A stretch of DNA of 64,000 nucleotides from Psoroptes ovis. Its lineage: Eukaryota > Arthropoda > Arachnida > Sarcoptiformes > Psoroptidae. Positions 13,687 to 23,190 of this stretch are shown here, piece by piece. The stretch is taken from positions 1,426,001 to 1,490,000 of the forward strand of contig PQWQ01000008.1 in NCBI GenBank assembly GCA_002943765.1, given 5' to 3'. Under the pieces are notes generated by a model. The model was not told the DNA's origin. It did no database searches and was given only the letters and a program-made list of their open reading frames with translations. The translations under genes and the position numbers were made by a program. Within the stretch, counting starts at the first letter, position 1, and every line of letters starts with the position of its first letter.

Positions 13687-15403
13687 ATGGGTTATAGATC
13701 GAACTGTAAGTATTTGAATTGATTTTTGGATTGATTTTCCAGCTAATTTAACCCGGTTTTTATCCCTTTTAAATTCCTTAGTATACTTACGTAATCAATT
13801 TATGCTTATAAAAGAAAGACATGACCGTCAAACACTGTTGTTGAATAAAATATTAAAATTTCAAACGCATTTATCATCTGTAATCAATGAACATAATGAT
13901 ATGACTGCTCAATCGAAATCATATTTATCCGTGTTGAAATTGATCGCACGACATAAGGTAAGACCTTGAATTTTGGATTTTGGTTTTCAATTATTAGTTT
14001 GTCCCATAAATTTTTGCCGATTTTCACATGTTTTACCAATTAGTAAATCGGCAAGAACTTATGGGACAGCCTAATAATTCAATCGTTTCAATACCCCCCC
14101 TCTGCAGTGTCCGTTACCACCGGGTGGTGAAGATGCTCAACGATTCGTACGAAGTCTGTTGATATTATTTTATGAATCTTTAGCATCAACAACAACAGCC
14201 AATGATGATGATAATGATGATATTGAAACATGTAATCAAAAAATAAAATTAGCATTAAATCATATGATACCATTTGATCAATATGAATTTAATTTTAATA
14301 TCGATGATTATAATGATATTGATGGTGGTAATGATGGTAATGATGATGATCAAACAGAAATTGTACCCGAACATTCGAATAATTCATCGAAACGAATGGA
14401 AAAAGAAGTGGATGTTACGGCCGATCCGATTGCCTCAACTGCCACCACCATTAATGATCATTCGGCTCGATTATCTTGTCCTGAATCGAATGTTTTTGAT
14501 GAAAATTGTAATGGTGGTACACTGAGAAAATCTTTGAGGATCATCACCAACAACGATGATGATGCTGAAGATCATCATAATTCCACATTGACAAAGCGTG
14601 ATTCCACATTGACAACTCAAAATGAAGATAATAACCTTGCTGATACCTCATCCATCGACTATAGCCTTCAAGATGAAACTGTGATCGCAGTCAAAAAATC
14701 GTCGAACATCCCCGATCAACAAAGCAATAAATCGAATTCACAATCACCATCATCACCAAGATTATCTCTGAATTCATCGCTGTTAGACATGAATACACCA
14801 TCGATGCATCGAAAAATCATACCAAGGCGACTAGCATTGAAACCGAATGATTTCCTTCGATTTCAATCGACACCAATGTGTTCGAATGTTGACGATAGTG
14901 GCCCAATACCTTCAAATTATCGACAAAATTTCGGTTCATTATCATATATCGATGGTGGTCATAATAGTGGTCACCAAGATTCAGCAATCATCGCAAATGA
15001 TTCACATAATTTCACTGAAATCGAACAAAATACCGTCATACAACGGCCAAGTTCAATTGGTGAAAATTGCTCATCGAATATCAGTGATAATAACGATAAT
15101 ACCTGTACGAGCCAATATAAACCCAAAGCCCGACAATCATCGATTCGACAAACACCACGAAATAATCGAAACACTGTTGAAAAATCGACTACCACGAAAA
15201 ATCGAAGAACTAAACGAAATAATGCGACCAACAGCAATAACGATACGACAACGATGATCAATGATTGCTCAAATACATCGCTGTTTACCACATTGGCTGG
15301 AACAATGATGAATTCGATGAGCAATTCAATGATGATGATGGATACACCATCCCGTAATCTACGGCGACGAAATCCAAATCTTAGCTATAAACATCTTTTA
15401 TGA
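13687..15403 (+). CDS. Unrecognised low-complexity acidic/basic protein, three exons
   Basis: The start ATG at 13687 has an ideal GCCACCATGG context. Exons read: 13687-13705, 13782-13957 and 14108-15403, with GTAAGT/CTTAG and GTAAGA/CTGCAG splice sites and continuous phase, giving 496 residues. The first ~90 residues look helical and charged and are the most protein-like part. The middle is rich in Asp, Asn, Ser and Thr with many acidic runs. The last ~70 residues are basic and end with the patch RNLRRRNPNLSYKHLL. No signal peptide or membrane segment is seen, so a nuclear or cytoplasmic protein is likely. The basic tail loosely resembles the C-terminal motif of shugoshins, but this is not enough for a call. 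The second intron is half filled by a MITE and two more MITEs follow the stop, within a possible 3' UTR (AATAAA at 15792). Confidence 0.75.
13995..14073. mobile_element. MITE inside an intron (subfamily A/B intermediate)
   Basis: A 79-bp TA-bounded hairpin that makes up about half of the 150-bp second intron of the 13687-15403 gene. The arms are TAGTTTGTCCCATAA and TTATGGGACAGCCTA, with GCCGATTT/AAATCGGC inside. The splice sites lie outside it. Confidence 0.8.
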
Positions 15404-15421
15404 GCAGCTTTATCTAATTTT

Positions 15422-15500
15422 TAGGTTGTCCGAAAAGTTCTTGCCATTTTTAAAATTTTTTTTTCATCCAAAAAATAGCAAAAACTTATGGGACAACCCA
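15422..15500. mobile_element. mariner-like MITE, subfamily A
   Basis: A 79-bp hairpin: left end TAGGTTGTCCGAAAAGTTC, right end CTTATGGGACAACCCA. The right terminal TA has mutated to CA. Confidence 0.75.
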
Positions 15501-15506
15501 ATATTT

Positions 15507-15592
15507 TGGGTTGCGTCCGAAAAGTTTATTCCGCTTAATCTGCGGATAGTGTTGCTCATTGAAAATCGGCCCAAAACTTTTCGGACAGCTTA
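15507..15592. mobile_element. mariner-like MITE, subfamily C
   Basis: An 86-bp element with the subfamily C interior (ATTCCGCTTAATC, then GTTGCTCATTGAAAATCGGCC) and ends TGGGTTGCGTCCGAAAAG and TTCGGACAGCTTA. It sits 6 bp from the preceding copy. Confidence 0.75.
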
Positions 15593-15800
15593 ATATTTCG
15601 GGTCATCAGCGTTGTGCACCATCTATAATCGTTGATATTATTCATAGACATTTATCGATTATCATCATTATTCGCATATCAATCTAATCATTGATTCATC
15701 AAATGTCATCGAACGAAATGAAAATTTTCTGTAAATTTTTTCGATTTTTATCATCATGTTTTCATTATGCGAAGATAATTTTAATTCAAATAATAAATAT

Positions 15801-15879
15801 TAGGTTGTCCCATAAGTTCTTGCTGTTTTTTGAATTTTTTTTTCATTTGAAAAACGGCAAGAACTTATGGGACAACCTA
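15801..15879. mobile_element. mariner-like MITE, subfamily A
   Basis: A 79-bp near-perfect hairpin with arms TAGGTTGTCCCATAAGTTCT and AGAACTTATGGGACAACCTA, bounded by TA on both sides. Confidence 0.85.
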
Positions 15880-16303
15880 ATACAAATGTTTCCCAGGCCA
15901 AAATATTTCAAAAGGGTCAACAAATCAATATGATTCAAATCAACCTTAGTGGTAATAATTAGCTTGCCATGTATTCACCGGTGATGATCATGGTAATCTT
16001 CTGATGATGATGATGATAATAATGGTCGTAGATTGGCAACCAATTTGTCAATCCGAGAAAAGTTCCGATGTCAATCAAAATCAATCAGCAGCTGCCATGT
16101 ATCGTAGCTGGTGTATGGTGACGTGTGTGTGTATATTGTCATTGGATTTTCGTATGTTTTTTGATTTATCTCTGATTTGTATGTTGGTTTGGTTGGTTTG
16201 GTTTGTTTGTATGGGTGTTTTGTTTACAGATTGCAACCTTAAACGAAAAGGTAAGTAAGCAAACAAATGAGTAACAATATCTTTCACACAAAGAGTGTGA
16301 ATT

Positions 16304-16364
16304 CCAAAGCTTTTCAAAGGTATAATCCAAATTTTCAAAGGTTTATACCTTTGAAAAGCTTTGG
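16304..16364. repeat. Perfect 22-bp inverted repeat (hairpin)
   Basis: The arm at 16304-16325 (CCAAAGCTTTTCAAAGGTAT plus AA) is exactly complementary to 16343-16364, with a 17-base loop that itself repeats TTTTCAAAGGT. It lacks the MITE termini described elsewhere in the window. Confidence 0.8.
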
Positions 16365-16883
16365 AGACATGTAAATTTTTGGATTAATTTTTTTGTGATT
16401 AGTAGAAATAGAAAAATTATGATTATCATCATCATCATTATGATCAACAATCATAGTTATCGGTGTCAAGTTTTGATTTAAATTAATCTCGATTCTAAAT
16501 TTGATTTGAATTTGGCTAATTTTTTTTTTTTTGTGGTTTCCCATTCACATTCATTGACTGTCAACTCAATTCAAATCACCCCAGACAACGATGATTGGAA
16601 GTTTGATTTCCAATTCAAATTAATTCTCTTGATTGCCCCGAATTGACCTTAGCCCAAAACACCAATTTGAATTTTTGCAAATTCATTCATCATTGATTCA
16701 AATTTTCAATATTTAAATTCATTCAACTCACCGAATTCTTTGTGTTCATTTTTGCTGCACTCGGAAAATCGTTCAAAAATCAATGGTTAAAAGGCTCCGC
16801 TTAGGAGCCTTACGAGTTCAAAAACAGTTAAAAGGCTCTGATATTTGAATTATCATTTACCAGAGTTTGTTTGTTTACCGCGG

Positions 16884-16891
16884 TATAAAAG
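16884..16891 (+). promoter_or_regulatory. TATA box of the TMEM8-like gene
   Basis: TATAAAAG preceded by CCGCGG lies 98 bp before the ATG at 16989. Transcription would start near 16915 and give a 5' UTR of about 75 nt. This is inferred from consensus and spacing only. Confidence 0.55.
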
Positions 16892-16988
16892 CACTTGAAA
16901 TTCAACTTATTTGATTGATTTAAATTAAATCAAATCACATTGTACATTGAATCCATATTCGCACATCGTGTAAACATAGAAACCAGCC

Positions 16989-18537
16989 ATGGCATCAAGT
17001 ATCCCAAGTACCGCCATGGTCCATGTATTCAAAGGTTTGTCCGATCGTTCACTGATCTCTGATTATGATTGATTTGATTGAATTTCGTTCGATTTCAGTT
17101 ACCATATCGATTCTATTGCTGTCATCATTATCATCGATCGAATTCATCAAATGTGAAGATGGTCAAGATCAAGATAATTCGTTGTCAAGCAACGACCCTG
17201 TTGTAGCAACAACGACCCCATATTCGTCATCGATCGATGACCAACGATCGCCGATGTGGACCTCGACACCATCATCGACCAGTGATTATGGTTCGTCATC
17301 GCTGGCCACGCCATCACCGATGATGATCAGCATCAACAATACTCTTCCATTGATTTCCGATACGGCTACGGCCACCACCACCACCAGTGCCGCAACTAGA
17401 GGTGATAAGTCTTCGAATATCAGCGGTAATCAGGTTAATAGATCTTCAGCGCCATCACCAACGTCTCGAAGTAATTCGAATCGTATCGAATTTCTTCGAT
17501 TAATCGATAGTTTCCTATTGATATTCAGTAATTTAGCCTTGCTACCGGCCATTTATTTGGCCATCAAAGGTCAATGGTACGCGGAATCGATTGTTTATTC
17601 GATGGCCATGATATTTTCGGCGGTAAATACCTGTTCTATTCACCTTCTAACCTCATTACCTTTGAAGTCTTCAAAGCCTTTGACCTTTTAAATTCTTTTT
17701 CTCCGAATTACGCAGCTATATCACCTATGCGATTGTAATGGTGACCATTATTGCTTGATGCCATACGATATCCTCCAGTTCGGTGATTTCTTCGCTTCAA
17801 CATTGACGCTATGGTGTACGGCCATTATCATCACCCGGGTACCGCTCGAATGGACCTCATCATTTCATTTGGCCGGTTCATTGATGTTCGGTACATTTCT
17901 ACATTATTTCATTGCCGGTACTTGGAGTTTCGTGATTCCGGCCATATCGACCCTGTTGTTGATCGGGTCATTTTGGGTAATTATTGCTGGTGATAATTGC
18001 TTTGATGTTCAATGACTTGATGCATTTACCATTATCCACGACACCCACGGCCACCCCCAACAGGGCTATCGATACTATCGCCACCGGACACTGCCATCGT
18101 TGATATTCACCAATCAATTCTACATTGCCACAGGCTTGATGACCCTTGGTTCAGTGTTGTTTGCTTCGCAAACCATTTCCCAATTCCACCGACTGTACGG
18201 CTTCACTCACTCCCTATGGCACGTGTCGATGTCGTTGGCCGTAGCTTTGCTCTTACCACGTCCCGATGATCCAAACAACCAGCGACAACTCTTCGAAAAT
18301 ACTTCATTTTGGAATGATAATCTTCGAATGCACCATGGTGGTGATCATTCAACAAAGCCACCCCCGCCGATCGTACCGATTGGTAAATCGACGAATGACG
18401 TAGCCAAGAACTCAGCGATCCAGCGGCAACTGCCACCAGCACCTCCCGTTCCAACCATGCAGCAGCAGCTTCACCAGCAGCAGCAGCTACAAAACCGCAT
18501 CAATTCTCATTTGAACACGGCGTTTTCATTGGATTAA
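16989..18537 (+). CDS. TMEM8/myomaker-like seven-pass membrane protein (CREST superfamily)
   Basis: Four exons: 16989-17034, 17099-17622, 17716-17976 and 18064-18537, with introns of 64, 93 and 87 bp. They give 434 residues. Splicing of the short first exon builds a signal peptide (hydrophobic TISILLLSSLSSIEF, residues ~17-31). A ~120-residue Ser/Thr-rich, probably O-glycosylated ectodomain follows. The membrane domain (from residue ~157) carries the family signatures FSALYHLCDCNG, CLMPYDILQFGDFF and FTHSLWHVSMSLAVALLLPRP, whose His and Asp residues form the predicted metal site of CREST hydrolases. TMEM8A/PGAP6 is a GPI-anchor lipase and myomaker drives myoblast fusion. Unlike TMEM8A/B there is no EGF-like domain or long extracellular part, so size is closer to myomaker but with a signal peptide. 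A Pro/Gln-rich tail of ~85 residues ends the protein. Its activity cannot be decided from sequence. Confidence 0.88.
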
Positions 18538-18723
18538 TTCGAATTCGAATTTAATCGAATTAAAATTGATTGAATTAAATCGAAAAAAATATTTTATTCT
18601 GTATAAATATCCATATAAATTCATTCATTTAATGTTGAAAACAAAAGCGAAATGGCGCGATATTAAAAAATTTAAAATTTTTAAAATTTGAATTTGAAAT
18701 TTCGCCCACCAGATGTCGCCCAT

Positions 18724-19302
18724 ATGGCAAAATTTTCTAATCATTTCCATTATTTTCTCGTGATTTTAATTATAATCTTTGATTTAATATCATTAATTGC
18801 GATTATAAGTTCAACGGTGGTCATGATAAACGATCATCAAACTGTTTCTCAGGCACCAATGATTGACAATGGCAGCGATTTAAGCCATGAAAATCACATT
18901 GAAAATGGCCAAAATCGTTATGAAGACTCCATACGTATCATGTATTGGTTGTATTTCAATTATTCCTTGATTAACCTTGCAATGTTCACATGGATATTCA
19001 TCGGATCAATCGAAATATTCATGGAATCAAGTTTAAGCATTACCACTTTGATTATTATTGATTCATTGTTTATTAGTTATTCATATTTTTCCCTACTACG
19101 ACGTTTGATTGTATCAGGTATTTGTTTATCTCTCATTTGAGTTAATCTGAATTAATTTTGGTTCCAATTTATCCCCAAATAATCCCCTCCGACAGCCATA
19201 GACCAATCATTCTACATACAAACAGCATTATCAACGATATCATGGCTTCGTATTTTGGTGGTAAATTTATTGATTTATTCATTAAATTATCATCAAAATT
19301 GA
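18724..19302 (+). CDS. Small multi-pass membrane protein, unrecognised
   Basis: Exon 1 is 18724-19117 and exon 2 starts at 19196 (GTATTT donor, GACAG acceptor, phase 1). Reading exon 2 through to TGA at 19300-19302 gives 166 residues with hydrophobic segments at about 9-33, 80-105, 112-130 and 145-163, a four-pass layout with a ~45-residue acidic first loop. Alternatively exon 2 ends at 19260 (GTAAAT donor) and joins an exon at 19437-19631, whose 64 open codons give a hydrophilic tail (QLIPSILSPFF...); that protein would have 217 residues and three clear membrane segments. Two further acceptors at 19395 and 19410 would instead give a short DP-rich tail. I cannot decide between them. It lies 186 bp after the TMEM8-like gene on the same strand. 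Family not recognised; arthropod four-pass junction proteins are one possibility. Confidence 0.6.
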
Positions 19303-19436
19303 TTATTATCGACACCATTATCATCCAACGAGGCTCTTTGGCCAATCGAACCATCTCGACCATCTTGATCTGATCCAAATGATCCAAATCCAAAGGATCC
19401 ACATTTCCAGGATCCAAATCACGAAGATCCATCCAG

Positions 19437-19631
19437 CAACTGATACCATCGATATTATCGCCATTCTTTGACAGTTTTTGCCAACCGAATTACTCATCAT
19501 CAAAGAATGTAAACAACCAGCACACTCGAACACCACCAACACTGGTACACTTTGAAAAGACAGAAACCTTGTCAAATATGGGTTTGATGACCTGTCATTT
19601 ATCATCAAACACACACACACTCATAGTATGA
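19437..19631 (+). CDS. Possible alternative terminal exon of the 18724 membrane-protein gene
   Basis: The frame is open from 19383 to the TGA at 19629-19631, after a candidate acceptor ATCCATCCAG ending at 19436. Phase 0 matches the GTAAAT donor at 19261. The reading is Ser/Asn/Thr-rich (LSPFFDSFCQPNYSSSKN). Base composition here is less AT-rich than the flanks, and other frames are also partly open, so this is a candidate only. Confidence 0.35.
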   Translation, partial: QLIPSILSPFFDSFCQPNYSSSKNVNNQHTRTPPTLVHFEKTETLSNMGLMTCHLSSNTHTLIV

Positions 19632-20207
19632 TATGATGGATTATTATCGAATTAATCATTTCATAATTCCAAAAATTCTCATAATTCGAAATAATTCAAG
19701 ATAATTCACAATGATTCATGGTAAATTTCCATTGATAAGCGTGTATAGACCTCGAATAATACTTCGTAATACATGGTAATACTTGGCCAAATTCCGAATT
19801 ATCCCAAATCATTATCAAATTATATCATCCAAGCCCACACAAACACATATGACATAATCATATTATCGTTGTTTCCACCATGGAAAGTTTCTGGTGAATA
19901 TTTTTGGATGAATCAAATAAAGACTTCTGCCAATGGTACACCCGAACCGAACTGAACCAAAAGCCCGAATGATTGATCCATTCCATTGAATGACTCATGC
20001 ATTTGAATCAAATGAAATGATGGAACACGATTTCGGATGATTCGAATGGAACCAATCATTTCTGTTTCTGTTTCGTTTCTCGGGGTTCACTTCTCAGGGT
20101 GTTCATATATGGGCTTCAAATAATTCAAATAATGGCAACCACAGAACCAGTTTATTATTATGGTTATTATTGTTGGAATACCAATCAATCGAGTTATACC
20201 AAGTTAT

Positions 20208-20289
20208 TGGGTTGTCCCATAAGTTCTTGCCGTTTTTTAAATTTTTTTTTTTTGGTTCGAAAAACGGCAAGAACTTATGGGACAACCTA
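20208..20289. mobile_element. mariner-like MITE, subfamily A
   Basis: An 82-bp hairpin with arms TGGGTTGTCCCATAAGTTCT and AGAACTTATGGGACAACCTA and inner CCGTTTTT/AAAAACGG. Confidence 0.8.
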
Positions 20290-20333
20290 ATACTAATAAT
20301 GGCTGGAAAGTGCCATAAAATGTGGAATATTAT

Positions 20334-20414
20334 TAGGTTGTCCGAAAAATTCATTCCGCTTAATCTCGATAGAGTTGCTCAATGAAAATCGGCCAAAACT
20401 TTCCGGACAACCTA
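20334..20414. mobile_element. mariner-like MITE, subfamily C
   Basis: An 81-bp TA-bounded element: TAGGTTGTCCGAAAAATTC, interior ATTCCGCTTAATC and ATAGAGTTGCTC, right end CTTTCCGGACAACCTA. Confidence 0.8.
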
Positions 20415-20639
20415 ATTATTATTCAATATATCGAAAAAGCAATAAAAATTGAATGAATGAATGAATGAAACACGGTAAATATTAATGTATTTTTCGTATG
20501 TGTAAATGTGTTTTCGTGTATCGACGAAACACACTTTAAATTGTACAATATGAGTCATTGAATTTTGGCTAAATTTTCATTTAATTTAAATTTACCCACT
20601 TTTCTAGAATGATCACGAGATGATCACGTTGTGCAAATT

Positions 20640-20762
20640 TTGCTACGATCCTGCTCAGCCCGAGTCTCACTCGGGCTGATCTAACATTGTGATTAATTGT
20701 CATCAAAGCTGTCGCATTTCTCATTATATTTGTTGGTAATGCCCGTGTGAGACTCGGGCATG
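20640..20762. repeat. Dispersed palindromic GCCCGAG repeat, copy 1
   Basis: The palindromes GCCCGAGTCTCACTCGGGC (20659-20677) and GCCCGTGTGAGACTCGGGC (20741-20759) are inverted copies of each other 63 bp apart. The flank TGCTACGATCCTGCTCAG is repeated in opposite orientation next to the third palindrome at 27823. Confidence 0.6.
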
Positions 20763-21402
20763 GCAAGTCACAAGCAGAATACTTATGGCCATAGCAGTGA
20801 CAGTTTCAATGGCAATTTTTAATGAATGGTTCCGACCATCAATTGGAGCATTCAAAAATAACTTATTTGTTTTACTTTTCACAAAAATAAATGGTATCAC
20901 CAATGAACAACATTGAATGAATATCATCAAGAACATCTGTGAAGCCTTAGTTATAACTGTGTTCAATGGAGTTATATGGTACTATATGGTAGCTGTGATA
21001 TATGCGAAAATTGTACCACAACAGAAGCAATGCAGCTACAGTAGCATTGCAGTGATGACACTGGTACAGCAGAACCAAGTTCACCGAATCGTTGGGTGCA
21101 CATATAGCCCTTAGAATAACACATGGTGCGTTCCATTTCGCTTTGATCGAATCCATGAACACTCAGGATACGTTGGATCCTTCGGATCCAGTCCAGATCC
21201 ACATGGATCCACACATTACCCGAACCACTATCAAATCAGTGACAGTCGGCCGAAGAAGCAAAGCACCCGCCACCGAACTATATATCGTTTTACCACCATC
21301 ACCACTACCACCAATGATCATCAACAAGGCTATAGTTTCTTCGAAGAATATGAGAATCATACGGTTTTTTTCGTTATCGATTCAACCAGATTCCAAGTGT
21401 GA
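20740..21402 (+). pseudogene. Possible membrane-protein gene or decayed copy
   Basis: One frame (codons at 1 modulo 3) reads almost through this block with two interruptions: TGA at 20905-20907 and TAG at 21112-21114. The segments before and after the first stop are hydrophobic (MAIAVTVSMAIFNEW; CEALVITVFNGVIWYYMVAV). The last, 21115-21402, is 95 open codons without ATG, hydrophilic, and follows an acceptor-like CCCTTAG. Two putative 51-bp introns (20894-20944 and 21064-21114) would remove both stops and keep frame, but their donors (GTATCA, GTACAG) are weak. It could be a functional gene with short introns, a pseudogene, or chance in a GC-richer patch. No family recognised and no clear start found. 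Confidence 0.3.
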
Positions 21403-22589
21403 TTCTGTGCGTGTGTAATTCAGTGTGTGATTCTTGGTAAATGCTTTTTGTGTCGATGTTCGATGCAATCAATGAATTTCCTAAGGAATCAATGAAGAAT
21501 CCAAGCAATCAATGATTCAATGATTTCCCTGAGAATATTCTTTGAAACTTTCGCTGAATTTCGACGTAAAGAATCATTTCTTTTCTTAGTAATTTCTGCC
21601 GTAAATTACGAAAATCTTTGTGTTTGCAATTAAATTCTCGTGAATTCAGATTCAATGAAAAACATTTGGCGAAACATCCACATTCGTACGACTCAGTAAA
21701 CAGCAGAATTGAAAGAATCGAAAAGAAGCCCTAAGAAGCCCTAAGAATATTCTCTGTGTAGCTTCTGTAGACATTCTTATGTGTTTTTGCAATTTTTTAA
21801 AGTTTGTTTCAGTGTGTTTTGTTTTTCAATGTGCTTTTTGGTGCTTTTTTGGGTGACTTACGTTGCATCACATCATATGTCAGTTGTACATTTGAAATTG
21901 TGTGTATGAACGATACGAATCAAAGTTTGAACTTTGTCTGTGTGTTCCCGTTGTATTGCTGTGAAATCACAAAATTTTTAATTTCAGAAATTCGCTAATC
22001 GAATTCTTTAATTGAATTCTTTGATTTGAAATTTCTTGATTGAATTGAATTGAATTTAATTATTTCCAAAAACCAATAATTACCAACCAACCAACAACAG
22101 CCATCAATAGCTACCACCAATCAATCGACCATAACCAGCAACTATAACCTATCAGCTGAACAGAATTCTTGAATTCAAGAATTTTATTGTATTGAAAGAA
22201 TAATATATTCTTGATTAGGTAAGTGAATTTTTATTTTTGAAATTTTATTTATTCTTCGATTCGATTCTTCTCATTTTGATTCTTTCCAATGAAATTTTAA
22301 TTGAAACTCGATGAAATGCTTAAATTTTCATTTTTTTAAGACAAAATTCGATGGAAATTTAGACGAACTTGCCCTCTCCATTTGAATCTTTGATTTTTTG
22401 GAAGTTCAAGTTGAATTTCGACTGATAATTTCCGTCGGTAAATTTCAGTCAGAAATTCTGTCAGATAATTCAGTATTGATTCTGAAAATTCCTTTTCATT
22501 TCATCATTCACAAGAATTTGAACCCTTTTTTACCAGCATCAACAACAAACAATGCCAATATTCTTTATCTTCAATTGCAAGTAATTCAA

Positions 22590-22670
22590 TGAGCTGTCCG
22601 GAAAGTTCTTGCCAATTTCCTTTAAGCATTTCTTCTGATTTGGCAGCCATGAACTTTTCGGACAACCCTA
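22590..22670. mobile_element. mariner-like MITE, diverged
   Basis: An 81-bp hairpin with ends TGAGCTGTCCGGAAAGTTCT and GAACTTTTCGGACAACCCTA. The TA ends are partly lost. Confidence 0.7.
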
Positions 22671-22900
22671 TGTAATTGTATTGATTGAATTGAATTGACG
22701 ATTGTTTGGTCGGTGTGTTTATCGATTGTTGGTGCTTTTGTATGTGGTTAAACACAGAAAGAGTGGGAGAGCAAATACCAAATTGACATTTTGAATTAAA
22801 TACGAGTAAAATACAAATGAAAAGGATTGTTAATTGTTCCTAAAATATAACCAAACATACAAAGAATTTAATTATAAAAAATAATTGAAATCATTGAAAT

Positions 22901-23054
22901 TAACCCTTAAAACTCGAGCGGTGAGCATCACTCACCATAAGATGTAATACAGCAACTCGATAGGCACCCCTCAGTCACCATTTTACATAATTGTAAAAAA
23001 TTGTCGAGCTGCTGGCTCGTTTGCGTTGAAACTGCCTCGAGTTCTAAGGGTTAA
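22901..23054. mobile_element. piggyBac-type MITE flanked by TTAA
   Basis: TTAA at 22901-22904 and 23051-23054 bracket a 146-bp element. The left end CCCTTAAAACTCGAG and right end CTCGAGTTCTAAGGG are inverted repeats with one mismatch. TTAA target duplications plus CCCTT termini are the hallmark of the piggyBac superfamily. The interior (a GTGAGCATCACTCAC palindrome at 22921) has no ORF, so it is non-autonomous. Confidence 0.75.
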
Positions 23055-23109
23055 TAAAACAAACAAACAAACAGAATTAATTAACCATAAGAAATAATTA
23101 ATAATATAT

Positions 23110-23190
23110 TAGGTTGTCCCATAAGTTCTTGCCGTTTTTCGAATGGAAAAAAAGTTGAAAAAAAACGACAAGAACTTATGGGATAACCTA
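23110..23190. mobile_element. mariner-like MITE, subfamily A
   Basis: An 81-bp TA-bounded hairpin with arms TAGGTTGTCCCATAAGTTCT and AGAACTTATGGGATAACCTA. It starts 55 bp after the TTAA element. Confidence 0.8.

Larger units (their letters stand above)
15404..16988. other. Intergenic: three MITEs, a hairpin and the TMEM8-like promoter
   Basis: The stretch contains MITEs at 15422, 15507 and 15801, a perfect 22-bp inverted repeat at 16304-16364, a small GGCTCC/GGAGCC stem at 16790-16815 and the TATA promoter of the next gene at 16884. I see no convincing coding sequence in 15880-16880. Confidence 0.6.
19632..20739. other. Intergenic, two MITEs and palindromic repeat
   Basis: AT-rich sequence with MITEs at 20208 and 20334 and the first GCCCGAG palindrome at 20659. 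I see no coding sequence I can support. Confidence 0.55.
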
